64,000 bases of DNA from Roseibium polysiphoniae (GCF_014842925.1 NZ_JACYXJ010000002.1:186001-250000), one strand, 5' to 3'. Positions 42,231-51,467 are shown, numbered from the stretch's first letter. The notes: generated by a model from the sequence alone, not told the origin. A program made the numbers and translations.

Positions 42231-42692
42231 CTAGATCGGCAAATCGCGGCTGTCGGCGATGGCCTCCATGGTCATGTAGGAGGTCACGGTCTCCAGATCG
42301 ATCTTGTCGATCAGCTTCTGGTAGATCCGGTCGAAGGCGTTCATGTCCTCGGCCATGATCTTCAGCATGTAATCATAGTCTCCGGCGACCCTGTAGAAAT
42401 CGATCACATTCGGAATGGACGACACTTCCTGGCGGAACTGTTTCAGCCAGGTTCTGGAATGGTGCCGTGTGCGGATCATGACGAAGACCGTCAGGCCGAG
42501 CCCGATGTCGGCGGGATCCAGCCGGATCGTGTGGCCCTTGATCAGGCCGCTTTCGCTGATGGCCTTGAGCCGACGCCAGCAGGCATTTTGCGACAGACCG
42601 ACTCTTTCCGCGATTTCACGTTGCGATCGGCGCGAGTCTTCCTGCAGCTCTTTCAGGATCTTTCGATCAATATTGTCCAATTTATAGATCAT
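42231..42692 (-). CDS. Lrp/AsnC-family transcriptional regulator
   Basis: 153 residues: an N-terminal helix-turn-helix (LDNIDRKILKELQEDSRRSQ, then ERVGLSQNACWRRLKAISESG) and a RAM ligand domain (VAGDYDYMLKIMAEDMNAF). It is divergent from the PLP enzyme and amidotransferase operon (121 bp between starts) and probably regulates it in response to an amino acid. Confidence 0.92.
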   Translation of the reverse strand: MIYKLDNIDRKILKELQEDSRRSQREIAERVGLSQNACWRRLKAISESGLIKGHTIRLDPADIGLGLTVFVMIRTRHHSRTWLKQFRQEVSSIPNVIDFYRVAGDYDYMLKIMAEDMNAFDRIYQKLIDKIDLETVTSYMTMEAIADSRDLPI

Positions 42693-42812
42693 GTTCGTTC
42701 ATATGACACATTTTGGTGGTGTTGGCGATGAATTCAGGTGAGGTAATCCCATCACTGTCTATCATAGCATTCTTCCGAACCCAGACGACTGGATCCAATC
42801 GGGAATGCCCAG

Positions 42813-44279
42813 ATGACCAAAGCCCATACACCTTTCGAGGATTTTGCAAACCGTTTGCAGGGACCAGATCTGGCAAGCCGGTTACGCACAGGCCTGATCG
42901 GCGAGGGGGCAATGATCGAGGGCCCCTTCGGTACCAAGCCATTGATCTATGCGGATTATATTGCCTCAGGCCGGGCCTTGCGCCAGATCGAGGACTTCAT
43001 TCTCACCGAGGTGCTGCCCTATTACGCCAACAGCCATACGGAAGCGTCCTGGTGCGGGTCGCAGATGACCCGTTTGCGGGCGGCAGCGCGTTCGGAAATT
43101 GCACGGCTTTGCGGTGCGCAAGAGGGTTTTGCGACGATCTTTGCCGGATCGGGCGCGACCGCCGGGCTGAACCGCTTGGTTCATCTCCTGGGCGTTTCAG
43201 ACGCAGAGCATGCGGGAGGCCGGAAGCCGCTGGTTCTGATCGGGCCCTATGAACATCATTCCAACATTCTGCCCTGGCGGGAGAGCGGTGCGGAGGTGAT
43301 CGAAATCGGCGAAGCGGCGCAGGGCGGTCCTGACCTTGACGAACTCGAAGCGGTGCTGCGTGAACAGTCGGCTGAACGTCTGACGATTGGTTCCTTCTCG
43401 CTCATGTCGAATGTGACCGGCATCGTCACCGACGCGGATCAGGTCACCCGGATCCTCAAGCGCCATGGGGCACTGGCGGTCTGGGATTGCGCGGGTAGCG
43501 GTCCTTATCTGCCAATCGACATGAAAGCTGGCACCGACGCGCAAAAGGACGCGATCGTGGTCTCGCCGCACAAGTTCATTGGTGGTCCGGGCGCATCCGG
43601 CGTGTTGATTGTGCGCGAAGGGGCGGTGCATCGGCATCTTCCTGTTCAGCCGGGAGGCGGCACCGTGCGTTTCGTCTCGCCCTGGGGCCATGACTACAGC
43701 GAGAACCTCGCCGCACGTGAAGAGGCAGGTACGCCAAATGTTGTGGGAGATATTCGCGCTGCGCTTTGCTTTCTGGTCAAGGACGCGCTGGGCCAGACAT
43801 TTCTGGATCAGCGGCATGACGAGCTGCGCCAGGCAGCCATCAGCCGCTGGCGGGCGAATGAAAACATCGAGATCCTGGGCAACCCCGAGGCCACCTACAA
43901 GGTGCCGATGTTCTCTTTCAGGGTCCGTGACCGGCTGAAGGGAGGCTACTTGCACCAGCAACTGGTGACCCGCATGCTGTCCGACCTTTACGGCATTCAG
44001 GCGCGCGGCGGATGTGCCTGCGCCGGGCCTTATGCCCATCGGCTGCTGGGGTACGAGCAAGCTACGTCAAATGCCATGCGCGCCAGCATTCTGGCCGGCG
44101 AGGAGTTGGAAAAACCGGGTTGGACCCGGCTGAATTTCTCTGCGCTGATGAACCCGGAAAAGGTCGAGACCGTGCTGCAGGCCGTCGACGATCTGGCGCG
44201 CAATCCCTATCCCATGTGCGAGGCCTATCACTGCGACGAGACCACCGCTCGCTTCAAGGCCCACGAGGAGGCTGCCTGA
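42813..44279 (+). CDS. Class V PLP-dependent enzyme, cysteine-desulfurase-like
   Basis: 488 residues of the aminotransferase class V/NifS fold. Lys254 in VVSPHKFIGGPGASG binds PLP; EHHSNILPWRESGA (147-160) and DCAGSGPYLPIDM are fold motifs. ARGGCACAGPYAH (398-408) aligns with the SufS loop RxGHHCAQP, putting Cys403 at the desulfurase cysteine. It is longer than NifS/SufS by about 80 residues. Its TGA overlaps the ATG of the amidotransferase by one base (A44279). The reaction is not known: cysteine desulfuration, selenocysteine or C-S lyase activity are possible. The nearby sulfur-oxidation genes are suggestive but in separate operons. Confidence 0.85.
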   Translation: MTKAHTPFEDFANRLQGPDLASRLRTGLIGEGAMIEGPFGTKPLIYADYIASGRALRQIEDFILTEVLPYYANSHTEASWCGSQMTRLRAAARSEIARLCGAQEGFATIFAGSGATAGLNRLVHLLGVSDAEHAGGRKPLVLIGPYEHHSNILPWRESGAEVIEIGEAAQGGPDLDELEAVLREQSAERLTIGSFSLMSNVTGIVTDADQVTRILKRHGALAVWDCAGSGPYLPIDMKAGTDAQKDAIVVSPHKFIGGPGASGVLIVREGAVHRHLPVQPGGGTVRFVSPWGHDYSENLAAREEAGTPNVVGDIRAALCFLVKDALGQTFLDQRHDELRQAAISRWRANENIEILGNPEATYKVPMFSFRVRDRLKGGYLHQQLVTRMLSDLYGIQARGGCACAGPYAHRLLGYEQATSNAMRASILAGEELEKPGWTRLNFSALMNPEKVETVLQAVDDLARNPYPMCEAYHCDETTARFKAHEEAA

Positions 44280-45064
44280 TGTGCCGTTGGGCTGCCTGGA
44301 GCGGTGCGCCGAAGTTTCTGGAAGAACTGATCTGCGATCCGGAACATTCGCTTATCCATCAAAGCCGCAATGCCTTTTCCTGCAAGACGCAGGTCAATGC
44401 GGACGGGTTTGGACTTGCCTGGTACGACAGCCGCAAGGAGCCTTGCGTCTACAAGGATGTGCGCCCTGCCTGGGCTGATGCCAATCTGCTGCAGCTGGCC
44501 CATCATGTGCGCTCGCCCTTGTTTCTGGCGCATATACGGGCCTCAACGGGTACGGCGACAAGTCATGATAATTGCCATCCGTTCACTCATGGCCGCTGGA
44601 GTTTCATGCACAATGGCCAGATCGGCGGCTATGGTCTGATCCGCAAGCGGCTCGATGCAATGATCCCTGATCACCTCTATCAATACCGAACGGGTGCGAC
44701 GGACAGTGAGGCCCTGTTTCTGATCGCGGTCGGATACGGTCTTGATCACGATCCAGTCGGTGCAATGCGCCGCGCTGTTCAGGACGTGGAAGACGTTGCG
44801 CGGACGCATGGCCAACTTCCCTACATGCGCTTTGCAGCGGTCTGGTCAGATGGCCGGCATCTGTTTGCCGCGCGCTACGCCTCCGACAACCGCGCGCCCA
44901 GCCTTTTCTGCCGGAGCTTTGTCGATGGCACCTCGGTGGTGTCCGAACCCCTGGATGAAGCGCCCGAGGCCTGGACAGAGGTGAAATCCGGCACGATCGT
45001 TCTGCTTGCCGATGGCTATTTGGAGGAACAGCGCTTCAACGCATCGATGGTGTCCGCCGCCTGA
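44279..45064 (+). CDS. Class II glutamine amidotransferase (YafJ/EgtC-like)
   Basis: 261 residues with the N-terminal nucleophile Cys2 exposed after Met removal (MCRWAAWSG), and GFGLAWYD, LAHIRASTGTATSHDNCHPF and FMHNGQIGG as glutamine-binding motifs of the Ntn amidotransferase family. It forms a one-domain protein with no fused synthetase, as in YafJ or EgtC. Coupled to the PLP gene by TGATG. Presumably it removes a gamma-glutamyl group or supplies ammonia for the same pathway. Confidence 0.87.
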   Translation: MCRWAAWSGAPKFLEELICDPEHSLIHQSRNAFSCKTQVNADGFGLAWYDSRKEPCVYKDVRPAWADANLLQLAHHVRSPLFLAHIRASTGTATSHDNCHPFTHGRWSFMHNGQIGGYGLIRKRLDAMIPDHLYQYRTGATDSEALFLIAVGYGLDHDPVGAMRRAVQDVEDVARTHGQLPYMRFAAVWSDGRHLFAARYASDNRAPSLFCRSFVDGTSVVSEPLDEAPEAWTEVKSGTIVLLADGYLEEQRFNASMVSAA

Positions 45065-45091
45065 CGCCGTTTCAGGTGAGCTGCTTTTGAC

Positions 45092-45120
45092 AAAGGTCCG
45101 CGCATGCGGACCTTTCTTCG
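45092..45120 (+). terminator. Rho-independent terminator after the amidotransferase gene
   Basis: A 10-bp perfect stem (45092-45101 with 45106-45115, loop GCAT) ends in TTTCTTC. It lies 27 bp after the stop codon. Confidence 0.85.
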
Positions 45121-45204
45121 TTTGAGCCTCGAGCTTGGATGTGGACGATTGATCACGCTCAAAAAAATTCGTGAATTTTAAATTCAAGAATTCTAAAGTG
45201 CCCG

Positions 45205-45229
45205 GGAACCAACTTAGCAAAGCCGCGTT
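45205..45229 (+). promoter_or_regulatory. EcfG-like general stress promoter candidate before bphO
   Basis: GGAAC, 16 bases, then CGTT matches the alphaproteobacterial EcfG (general stress sigma factor) promoter. It lies in the 330-bp gap between the terminator and the heme oxygenase gene, about 165 bp ahead of its ATG. Otherwise the gap (45121-45394) shows only AT-rich sequence around 45175-45196. A match this short is expected about once by chance in a window of this size, so the position is the main support. Confidence 0.45.
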
Positions 45230-45394
45230 TCAACTTTACGCCTTGCTGGGACGTCTGGAGTGTTTAGACGGACGCGTGAATGCCTATATCGCTTCGAGGA
45301 TCTCTTCTAAATTGCGCAGGAAAATCGACCAAGCACACGACGGCAGGCAGCAGCTATTGCGTTGCCGATCCCAGCTGCGAGGCGACGAATAATC

Positions 45395-45940
45395 ATGCCA
45401 GAAACTGCTCTGAAAATCCCGCCTGTTCGATTTTATTTGGCAGAGCAGACAAGGACATCGCACGAGTTGGTCGACAAGCGCGCAGAGGCCTTTGATCTGA
45501 CGCTTGCCGAGGGCGTGACCCAATTTCTTCGATTTATGTATCGTGGTATCTCGGCCATTGAAGCGGGCCTGGATGAAAGCCATGCAGCGCGCATCTTCCC
45601 GCTCTGGTCAGAGCGTAAACGGGCCGCGATGATTGGCGCCGAGTTGGCTGAAACAGCGCTGGCGTGGTCTGAAGACGAGGTGACGCAGCAGGCGTTGGAC
45701 TTTCGCTCTGAAGCAGAGGTCTGGGGCGCGCTCTACGTGCTGGAGGGCTCCCGGCTGGGCGCGCGCATTCTGGTCAACCGCAGCGAACTGATGAGCAAAT
45801 CCGACTTCTTTCAGGAAACCGCGCGCTGTCGCTATTGGCCCGAATTTCTCGTGCAACTTGAGCAGGCGGATATGCGGCTGGATGATCGTGCCGGGATGGC
45901 GGAGGGCGCGTGCCGGGCGTTCGCTGCGTTTCCTGGATGA
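45395..45940 (+). CDS. bphO: Biliverdin-producing heme oxygenase (BphO)
   Basis: 181 residues from the ATG at 45395. His23 in TRTSHELVDKRA is the proximal heme ligand; the distal helix reads VLEGSRLGARIL. The enzyme splits heme to biliverdin, the chromophore of the bacteriophytochrome encoded 288 bp downstream, and the pairing is typical. The upstream GAGG is twelve bases from the ATG, so the start is moderately secure. An in-frame extension (45362) has no better site. Confidence 0.9.
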   Translation: MPETALKIPPVRFYLAEQTRTSHELVDKRAEAFDLTLAEGVTQFLRFMYRGISAIEAGLDESHAARIFPLWSERKRAAMIGAELAETALAWSEDEVTQQALDFRSEAEVWGALYVLEGSRLGARILVNRSELMSKSDFFQETARCRYWPEFLVQLEQADMRLDDRAGMAEGACRAFAAFPG

Positions 45941-46228
45941 GGCCCGGAAAACCGGGTTTCGCATCTAAAACCGGCGGAATTTGGCGTGCGCTGGGCTGGC
46001 GAAATTTGGTTTGAGTCTTGGTAGATAATCGCAGATATTTGGAATTGCGACAATTGACAGCACTTAGGGGAGTCCTGTCGGCAGTGACGGTGAGTTTGAG
46101 CGTTCGGGATGTTTTTGGCGCATCCAAGCGGCGCACGACCTTCCCGCCCGCAGCCCCCTTCGAAGAACAATCAGCTGCTTTTGGACGATGTGTCCGGGCT
46201 AAGGCGCGTGTTAGAGTGACGGAAACTC

Positions 46229-48763
46229 ATGACAACTGTTGACCTCACCAATTGTGACCGGGAGCCGATCCAGTTTCTGGGCGGCGTTCAGGCGTTCGGC
46301 TGTCTCCTTGCCTTTTCCAACGATTGGTTGTTGGCACATGTAAGCGAGAATTGCGTTGCCTTCACCGGCCGGACACCTGAGGAACTTTCGGGCGTTCAGG
46401 CGGTCCACCTTCTGGGCGCCTACGCTTTTCAGGAGATCCGTGGACGGCTGCAATGGCTGCAATACAGCGATTCGACCGAGCGTCTGTTTGGCCTGGACCT
46501 TTTCGGCGACGGCAAGAGCTATGACGTTGCCCTGCATCGCTCCGGGGATTTGATCATTCTGGAGTGCGAGCCCTCCGAGATGACGAACCGCCTCGATGCG
46601 ATCTCTGCGGTCCGTTCCATGATGGCCCGGATCGATGCGGCCGAGGAGTTTGACGAGTTTCTGTCGGACGCTGCGCGGCAGGTCCGCACGGTGACCGATT
46701 TCGACCGGGTCATGGTCTATCGCTTCATGGACGATGGGTCGGGCCAAGTGGTTGCCGAAAGCCGCGCTCCTGGCGTGGATTCCTTCCTCGGTCTGCGGTA
46801 TCCGGCAAGTGATATTCCGGTCCAGGCGCGCCAGCTCTACATCCGCAACCAGTTTCGCATCATCAGCGATGTGAACGGAAAGGTGGCTCGGATCGTCCCG
46901 GCGATTACGACCACCGGAGAACCTCTGGATCTGTCGCTCAGCGTGCTGCGTTCGGTTTCGGAAATCCATCTTGAATACCTTCGCAACATGGGCGTTGGCG
47001 CCTCTCTGTCAATCTCGATCATTGTGGATGGAAGACTCTGGGGCCTTTTCGCCTGCCATCACTACAGCCCGAAGCAGATGAGTTTTGACCGTCGGACCAC
47101 GGCTGAACTGTTCTCACAGATGTTTTCGCGGGATCTGGCCAGGCGCCTTCAGGATGAGGTGCTCAATCATGAAGAGCGCGCGCGGGTTCTTCATGATCGG
47201 ATCATGTCGTCGATCTCGGTCGAGGGCAGTGTTTTTCAGAACCTCTCCAGCTATATGGAACCCTTCATGGATGTGGTCTCCTGTGATGGCGTGGCGGTTC
47301 TGGTCGATGGCCAATACACCAGCCTCGGCCTTGCCGCTCGCAAGGACGAGTTGGAGGAATTCGTGCCTTTCCTGAACCGGACGGCCGCCAGCAAGCTGTT
47401 TTCGACCCATACCTTCTCGAAGTTCCTCGGCGAGAGCGACTTCACCCGGCGGATTCCCGGTTTGCTGGCCATTCCGGTTTCCCGGCGACCGCGCGACTAC
47501 CTGCTGTTTTTCCGAGGCGAGGTGGTGCAATCCGTCACTTGGGCGGGCAATCCGGAAAAACCGGTTGAGCTTGGGCCAAACGGGCCGCGCCTGACACCGC
47601 GCAAGAGTTTTGAGGCGTGGAAACAGGAAGTTGTTGGCCAGTCGGCCAAGTGGACCGCTGCCGAGCTGAAAATCTGCGAGTCCCTGCGCACCACGCTGCT
47701 GGAAGTCATCCTGCGCTCGGTGGATATGAACGAGAAGCTCCAGAAGGAAGCGAATGAACGGCAGGACACGCTGATTGCTGAGCTTAACCACCGGGTTCGC
47801 AACATCCTGACCCTGATCCAGGGGCTCGTCTCACGCACCATGGAAACCGCTGAGAGCACCGAGCATTTCACCAAATTGTTGGATGGGCGGATCAAGGCGC
47901 TGGCGCGCGCGCACGATCAGATCACGCAAGATCAGTGGTCCCCGGCGCCGCTGACGTCGCTCTTCACCAATGAGCTCACGGCGTATTCTCCGACCTACGG
48001 CGACAGCGCGCGCCTTCTTGGGCCGCATGTGATGATCGCGCCGCTTGCCTTTTCGACGATGGCGCTGGTGGTCCACGAGATGGTCACCAACTCGGCCAAA
48101 CACGGTGCTTTGTCAGCGTCAGGCGGCTTTTTGACCGTCGAATGGACGCCGACACCGGAGGGGGATCTGGAGATCAGCTGGGTCGAAGCCGGTGGACCAC
48201 CGGTGGTGCCGCCAAGCCGGCGCGGGTTTGGCTCGACCATCATTGAACACTCCATTCCCCATGAGCTGAATGGTGAGGCCGCCATCGAGTATCTGCCGGA
48301 GGGCGTTCGTGCGTCCTTTCGGATCCCGGCGGATTATGTCGAGCTGGACAAGCTTCCACAGCCGCCGACCATTGTCCGTGCCGTGACTCGGAACGCGGTT
48401 CAGGTGCCTCGGTCCAAGGCTCTGCTCGTCGAAGACAACATGATCATTGCGCTCGACAATGAGGACATGTTGCGCGAGATCGGTTTCGTCGATGTGGCGT
48501 TGGCGAAAGACGTTGAAACCGGTCTGGAGGTAATAGCGGCTGACAAGCTTGATTTTGCCCTGCTGGACATCAACCTTGGCCGGGAAAACAGCATTCCGAT
48601 TGCGCAAAAGCTCAGGGACTTGGGCGTGCCCTTCATCTTTGCCAGCGGCTACGAGGACACATCATTGCTGGATGAAAGCTTCAAGAATGTGCCGGTCGTC
48701 ATCAAGCCGTTCAGCAAGGAAAAACTTGAAGAACTCGTTAGCCTGAAGATGGAAGAAGACTGA
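46229..48763 (+). CDS. bphP: Bacteriophytochrome hybrid kinase (BphP): PAS-GAF-PHY-HWE kinase-receiver
   Basis: Red/far-red photoreceptor of 844 residues. Cys9 (LTNCDREPIQ) is the biliverdin attachment site in front of the PAS domain (to about 125); the GAF domain has YPASDIP (191-197) and the PHY tongue has PRKSF (457-461). The kinase is of the HWE type: His521 in LNHRVRNILTLIQ, with the WxE motif later as VEWTPTPE. A C-terminal receiver (about 745-844) has LVEDN, LLDINLG and IKPFSK. HWE kinases often feed the general stress response in alphaproteobacteria. The 288-bp gap before it contains no clear gene. Confidence 0.94.
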   Translation: MTTVDLTNCDREPIQFLGGVQAFGCLLAFSNDWLLAHVSENCVAFTGRTPEELSGVQAVHLLGAYAFQEIRGRLQWLQYSDSTERLFGLDLFGDGKSYDVALHRSGDLIILECEPSEMTNRLDAISAVRSMMARIDAAEEFDEFLSDAARQVRTVTDFDRVMVYRFMDDGSGQVVAESRAPGVDSFLGLRYPASDIPVQARQLYIRNQFRIISDVNGKVARIVPAITTTGEPLDLSLSVLRSVSEIHLEYLRNMGVGASLSISIIVDGRLWGLFACHHYSPKQMSFDRRTTAELFSQMFSRDLARRLQDEVLNHEERARVLHDRIMSSISVEGSVFQNLSSYMEPFMDVVSCDGVAVLVDGQYTSLGLAARKDELEEFVPFLNRTAASKLFSTHTFSKFLGESDFTRRIPGLLAIPVSRRPRDYLLFFRGEVVQSVTWAGNPEKPVELGPNGPRLTPRKSFEAWKQEVVGQSAKWTAAELKICESLRTTLLEVILRSVDMNEKLQKEANERQDTLIAELNHRVRNILTLIQGLVSRTMETAESTEHFTKLLDGRIKALARAHDQITQDQWSPAPLTSLFTNELTAYSPTYGDSARLLGPHVMIAPLAFSTMALVVHEMVTNSAKHGALSASGGFLTVEWTPTPEGDLEISWVEAGGPPVVPPSRRGFGSTIIEHSIPHELNGEAAIEYLPEGVRASFRIPADYVELDKLPQPPTIVRAVTRNAVQVPRSKALLVEDNMIIALDNEDMLREIGFVDVALAKDVETGLEVIAADKLDFALLDINLGRENSIPIAQKLRDLGVPFIFASGYEDTSLLDESFKNVPVVIKPFSKEKLEELVSLKMEED

Positions 48764-48788
48764 AGGCAGCCGTTGCCCAAGCCGAAAA

Positions 48789-48820
48789 AAAAGCCCGCCA
48801 TTTGGCGGGCTTTTCGTTTT
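48789..48820. terminator. Bidirectional terminator between bphP and metY
   Basis: A 12-bp stem AAAAGCCCGCCA/TGGCGGGCTTTT with flanking A-run and T-run serves both convergent genes. Confidence 0.9.
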
Positions 48821-48845
48821 CGCGAGCTGTCGAGAACGTGACCGC

Positions 48846-50129
48846 TCAGACCTGTTCCAGTGCCTGGTCGAGATCGGCGATGATGTCTTCGGCGTCTTCA
48901 ATGCCGATGGACAGCCGGACCACTTCCGGTCCTGCTCCTGCCGCAGTCTTCTGTTCGTCTGTCAGCTGGCGGTGGGTCGTCGACGCCGGGTGGATGATCA
49001 GCGAACGGGTGTCGCCGATGTTGGCCAGATGGGAAAAGAGCTGGACGTTCGACACCAGCCCGACACCGGCGTCATAGCCACCGTCCAGACCGAAGGTGAA
49101 GACCGCGCCTGCGCCCTTGGGGCTGTATTTCTGCTGAAGCGCATGGTTCGGATCTTCAGGCAGCGCTGCATAGGAGACCCAGGACACCTTCGGGTGGGCC
49201 GACAGATGCAGGGCCACCTTCTTGGCATTGTCGCAATGGCGCTGCATGCGCAGGGGCAATGTCTCGATGCCAGTGAGGATCTGGAAGGCGTTGAAGGGCG
49301 AGATTGCCGGGCCCAGATCGCGCAGGCCAAGAACGCGGCAGGCAATGGCGAAGGCAAAGTTGCCAAAGGTTTCATGCAGGACCACGCCCTGATACTCGGG
49401 CCGTGGCTCGGACATCAGCGGATAGCGACCGTTTGCGGACCAGTCAAAGTTGCCGGCATCGACGATGATGCCACCCATGGAGTTGCCGTGGCCGCCCATG
49501 AACTTGGTCAGGGAATGAAGAACAACATCTGCGCCATACTCGATCGGGCGGCAGAGGTAGGGCGTTGCCATGGTGTTGTCGACAACGAGCGGAATGCCCT
49601 TGGCCTTTGCGATCGCGGAAATCCCGGCAATATCGACGACAATGCCGCCCGGGTTGGCCAGACTCTCGATGAAAATGGCTTTGGTGTTCTCGTCAATCGC
49701 CGCTTCGAAGGTCGACAGATCGTCCGGATTGGCCCATTTGACGGCCCAGCCGAAGCTCTTGAACGAATGGTTCAGCTGGTTGATGGACCCGCCATAGAGC
49801 TTGTTGGCGGCGACAATATTATCGCCCGGCTGCATCATGGTGTGGAAGGCAAGGAGCTGGGCCGAATGCCCGGAGGCTGTCGCCAGTGCGGCCGTGCCGC
49901 CTTCAAGCGCGGCGACCCGCTCTTCAAGCACAGCTGTCGTCGGGTTGGTGATGCGGGTGTAGATGTTGCCGAAGGCCTGAAGGCCGAAGAGGGAGGCTGC
50001 GTGGTCCACATCATCAAAAACGAACGAGGTCGTCTGGTAGATCGGCGTGGCGCGCGCGCCCGTGGCCGGATCCGGCTGTGCGCCCGCGTGAATCGCCAGT
50101 GTTGAAAATCCTGGTATGCCGTCGCTCAT
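48846..50129 (-). CDS. metY: O-acetylhomoserine sulfhydrylase (Cys/Met metabolism PLP enzyme)
   Basis: Makes homocysteine from O-acetylhomoserine and sulfide. 427 residues from the ATG at 50129 with GGAGG six bases upstream. PLP Lys lies in LHSLTKFMGGHGNSMGG; YTRITNPTTAVLEERVAALEGG is the family signature, and IHPASTTHRQL is a MetY-type C-terminal block. No SAM-II riboswitch was seen in the upstream region. Regulation cannot be read; a perfect palindrome GCAAGATCTTGC lies at 50188-50199. Confidence 0.93.
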   Translation of the reverse strand: MSDGIPGFSTLAIHAGAQPDPATGARATPIYQTTSFVFDDVDHAASLFGLQAFGNIYTRITNPTTAVLEERVAALEGGTAALATASGHSAQLLAFHTMMQPGDNIVAANKLYGGSINQLNHSFKSFGWAVKWANPDDLSTFEAAIDENTKAIFIESLANPGGIVVDIAGISAIAKAKGIPLVVDNTMATPYLCRPIEYGADVVLHSLTKFMGGHGNSMGGIIVDAGNFDWSANGRYPLMSEPRPEYQGVVLHETFGNFAFAIACRVLGLRDLGPAISPFNAFQILTGIETLPLRMQRHCDNAKKVALHLSAHPKVSWVSYAALPEDPNHALQQKYSPKGAGAVFTFGLDGGYDAGVGLVSNVQLFSHLANIGDTRSLIIHPASTTHRQLTDEQKTAAGAGPEVVRLSIGIEDAEDIIADLDQALEQV

Positions 50130-50808
50130 TTGAGCCTCCTCCAAGTCAATTTTGCGCATACTGGCGGAAGCCCGCGAGGGCGTAAAGGCAAGATCTTGCG
50201 CTGGTGGTTCGGTTTCAGAAAAGGGATTTCAATGTTTGTGCGCCGGATTCGGAGTTTGCGGCGTGCCACTGCCGTTCAGCCAGCACCATATCCGCCGCGG
50301 GATCTCTCCCCGGCGTTTTGGCTTTTGTGGTCTCCCGTTCAAACGGGATGGCAGGCGCTCCGGACTTGCCGGGAGCAGTTGGGAAAGTGGGATGTGCAAG
50401 GCCGTCGCGCCTGCCCGGATTTCGTGTCCCAAATGACTGAACGTGCGTCTTTCTCTTTTCTGCGCGCCGGAAGTAGAGCGTCCTCCGGTTTGCCAGATAC
50501 GAAACGCGCCTGAGGCGTGCAGCGTCACTCCCAGCTGCAGGTCCAAGCTGCCAGTCACCGGATAGGGGCTGATCCGTTACACCAGACCCCATCCTCGAAA
50601 CCCGGTCCCCGCCACCGCGAACGGCCCTTTTCCATGGATTGGCCATTAGCGGCCCCGTGATGGCAGGAACGGGATCAATGATACGACAGGTCCGGCGAGT
50701 GAGGATAAGTTCCGGCTATTCACAGGCAATGGGTGTGTTTTCAATGCCTTGCGAGGGGTCTATCCTCGTCCGAATGAGGGATAAGGTCTGCTCTATCCCC
50801 TCTCTGCT
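50130..50808. other. Non-coding stretch upstream of metY
   Basis: No gene is recognisable. Candidate reading frames have no known domain. Visible structure: the palindrome at 50188-50199 and a hairpin TCCCGTTCAAACGGGA at 50333-50348. The metY promoter should lie here. The stretch ends where the repeat block begins. Confidence 0.6.
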
Positions 50809-50912
50809 TTCCCTGCGCAGGCAGGGATCCAGTAATCGCAGGCGTTTCGGCATGAGCCGTGAGGTTCCGGCGTACTGGGTCCTGGATCTCCGCTGCGCTT
50901 GTCCGGGAAGGC
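50809..50912. repeat. 104-bp interspersed repeat, copy 1
   Basis: First of two 104-bp copies (the second is 51142-51245) that differ at about 8 positions by eye. Each starts with a short palindrome (CCCTGC...GCAGGG) and contains GGCATGAGCCGTGAGG and TACTGGGTC. There is no open reading frame and no transposase, so it is a non-autonomous or structural repeat. Confidence 0.85.
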
Positions 50913-50948
50913 AGGGAGTTTGAAGCAAGGCCCACCATACCCACTGGC

Positions 50949-51058
50949 GTCATTGCAGGACTTGATCCTGCAATCCATGCCGTTTCGGCTCTCCAAATCG
51001 AAGTGGTTCTCTAGGGCGATGTCACGGCATGGATGCCATGGTCAGGCCATGGCATGAC
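50949..51058. repeat. Composite palindromic element, copy E1
   Basis: It begins GTCAT, then a hairpin (TTGCAGG...CCTGCAA), then ATCCA, and ends TGGAT, a hairpin (GCCATGG...CCATGGC), then ATGAC. The two halves are inverted relative to each other, with about 40 bp between. Confidence 0.8.
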
Positions 51059-51141
51059 GGAGTGGAGGAGAGGCTTTGCCTTTGGTCCCGTGGTCATTCG
51101 GAAAGCGGTCAGAGGTCATTGCGACTTTCCCTCCCTCTGCC

Positions 51142-51245
51142 TTCCCTGCGAAGGCAGGGATCCAGCAACCTCTGGCGCTTCGGCATGAGCCGTGAGGTTC
51201 CGGCGTACTGGGTCCCGGATCTCCGCTGCGCTCGTCCGGGAAGGC
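51142..51245. repeat. 104-bp interspersed repeat, copy 2
   Basis: Second copy of the repeat at 50809-50912, same orientation, same length, differing at about 8 positions. Confidence 0.85.
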
Positions 51246-51328
51246 GCGGGGAGAGGGGCAAGGCCAGACGACATCCATAGAAGCCATGCCCCTGCCGTCA
51301 TTGGAGGGCGCCGCCATACCCATCGGGT

Positions 51329-51414
51329 GTCATCCTCGGGCTTGTCCCGAGGATCCATAGCGCGGGTATTTGCTGTGAGGCTATTTGGATTGCCGGGACA
51401 AGCCCGACAATGAC
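51329..51414. repeat. Composite palindromic element, copy E2
   Basis: Same plan as E1: GTCAT, hairpin CCTCGGG...CCCGAGG, ATCCA; then TGGAT, hairpin TGCCGGG...CCCGACA, ATGAC. The CTTGT loop of the left arm matches ACAAG of the right arm. Confidence 0.82.
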
Positions 51415-51467
51415 GACGGAGAGTGTGTTCTCTGCGGCATGCGCTGGGGTTCGCCACACCCACAGCC

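Noticed and set aside
42813..45064. Ergothioneine biosynthesis locus (EgtE-EgtC)
   Set aside because: No EgtB (SUMF/DinB) or EgtD (methyltransferase) gene is in the neighbourhood, and the PLP enzyme is closer to the NifS/SufS-type fold with a desulfurase-like cysteine.
50130..50520. SAM-II or other SAM riboswitch in front of metY
   Set aside because: I looked on the minus strand for the conserved CGTGGTGATTTG and GCTAAA blocks and found neither. Only short palindromes are present.
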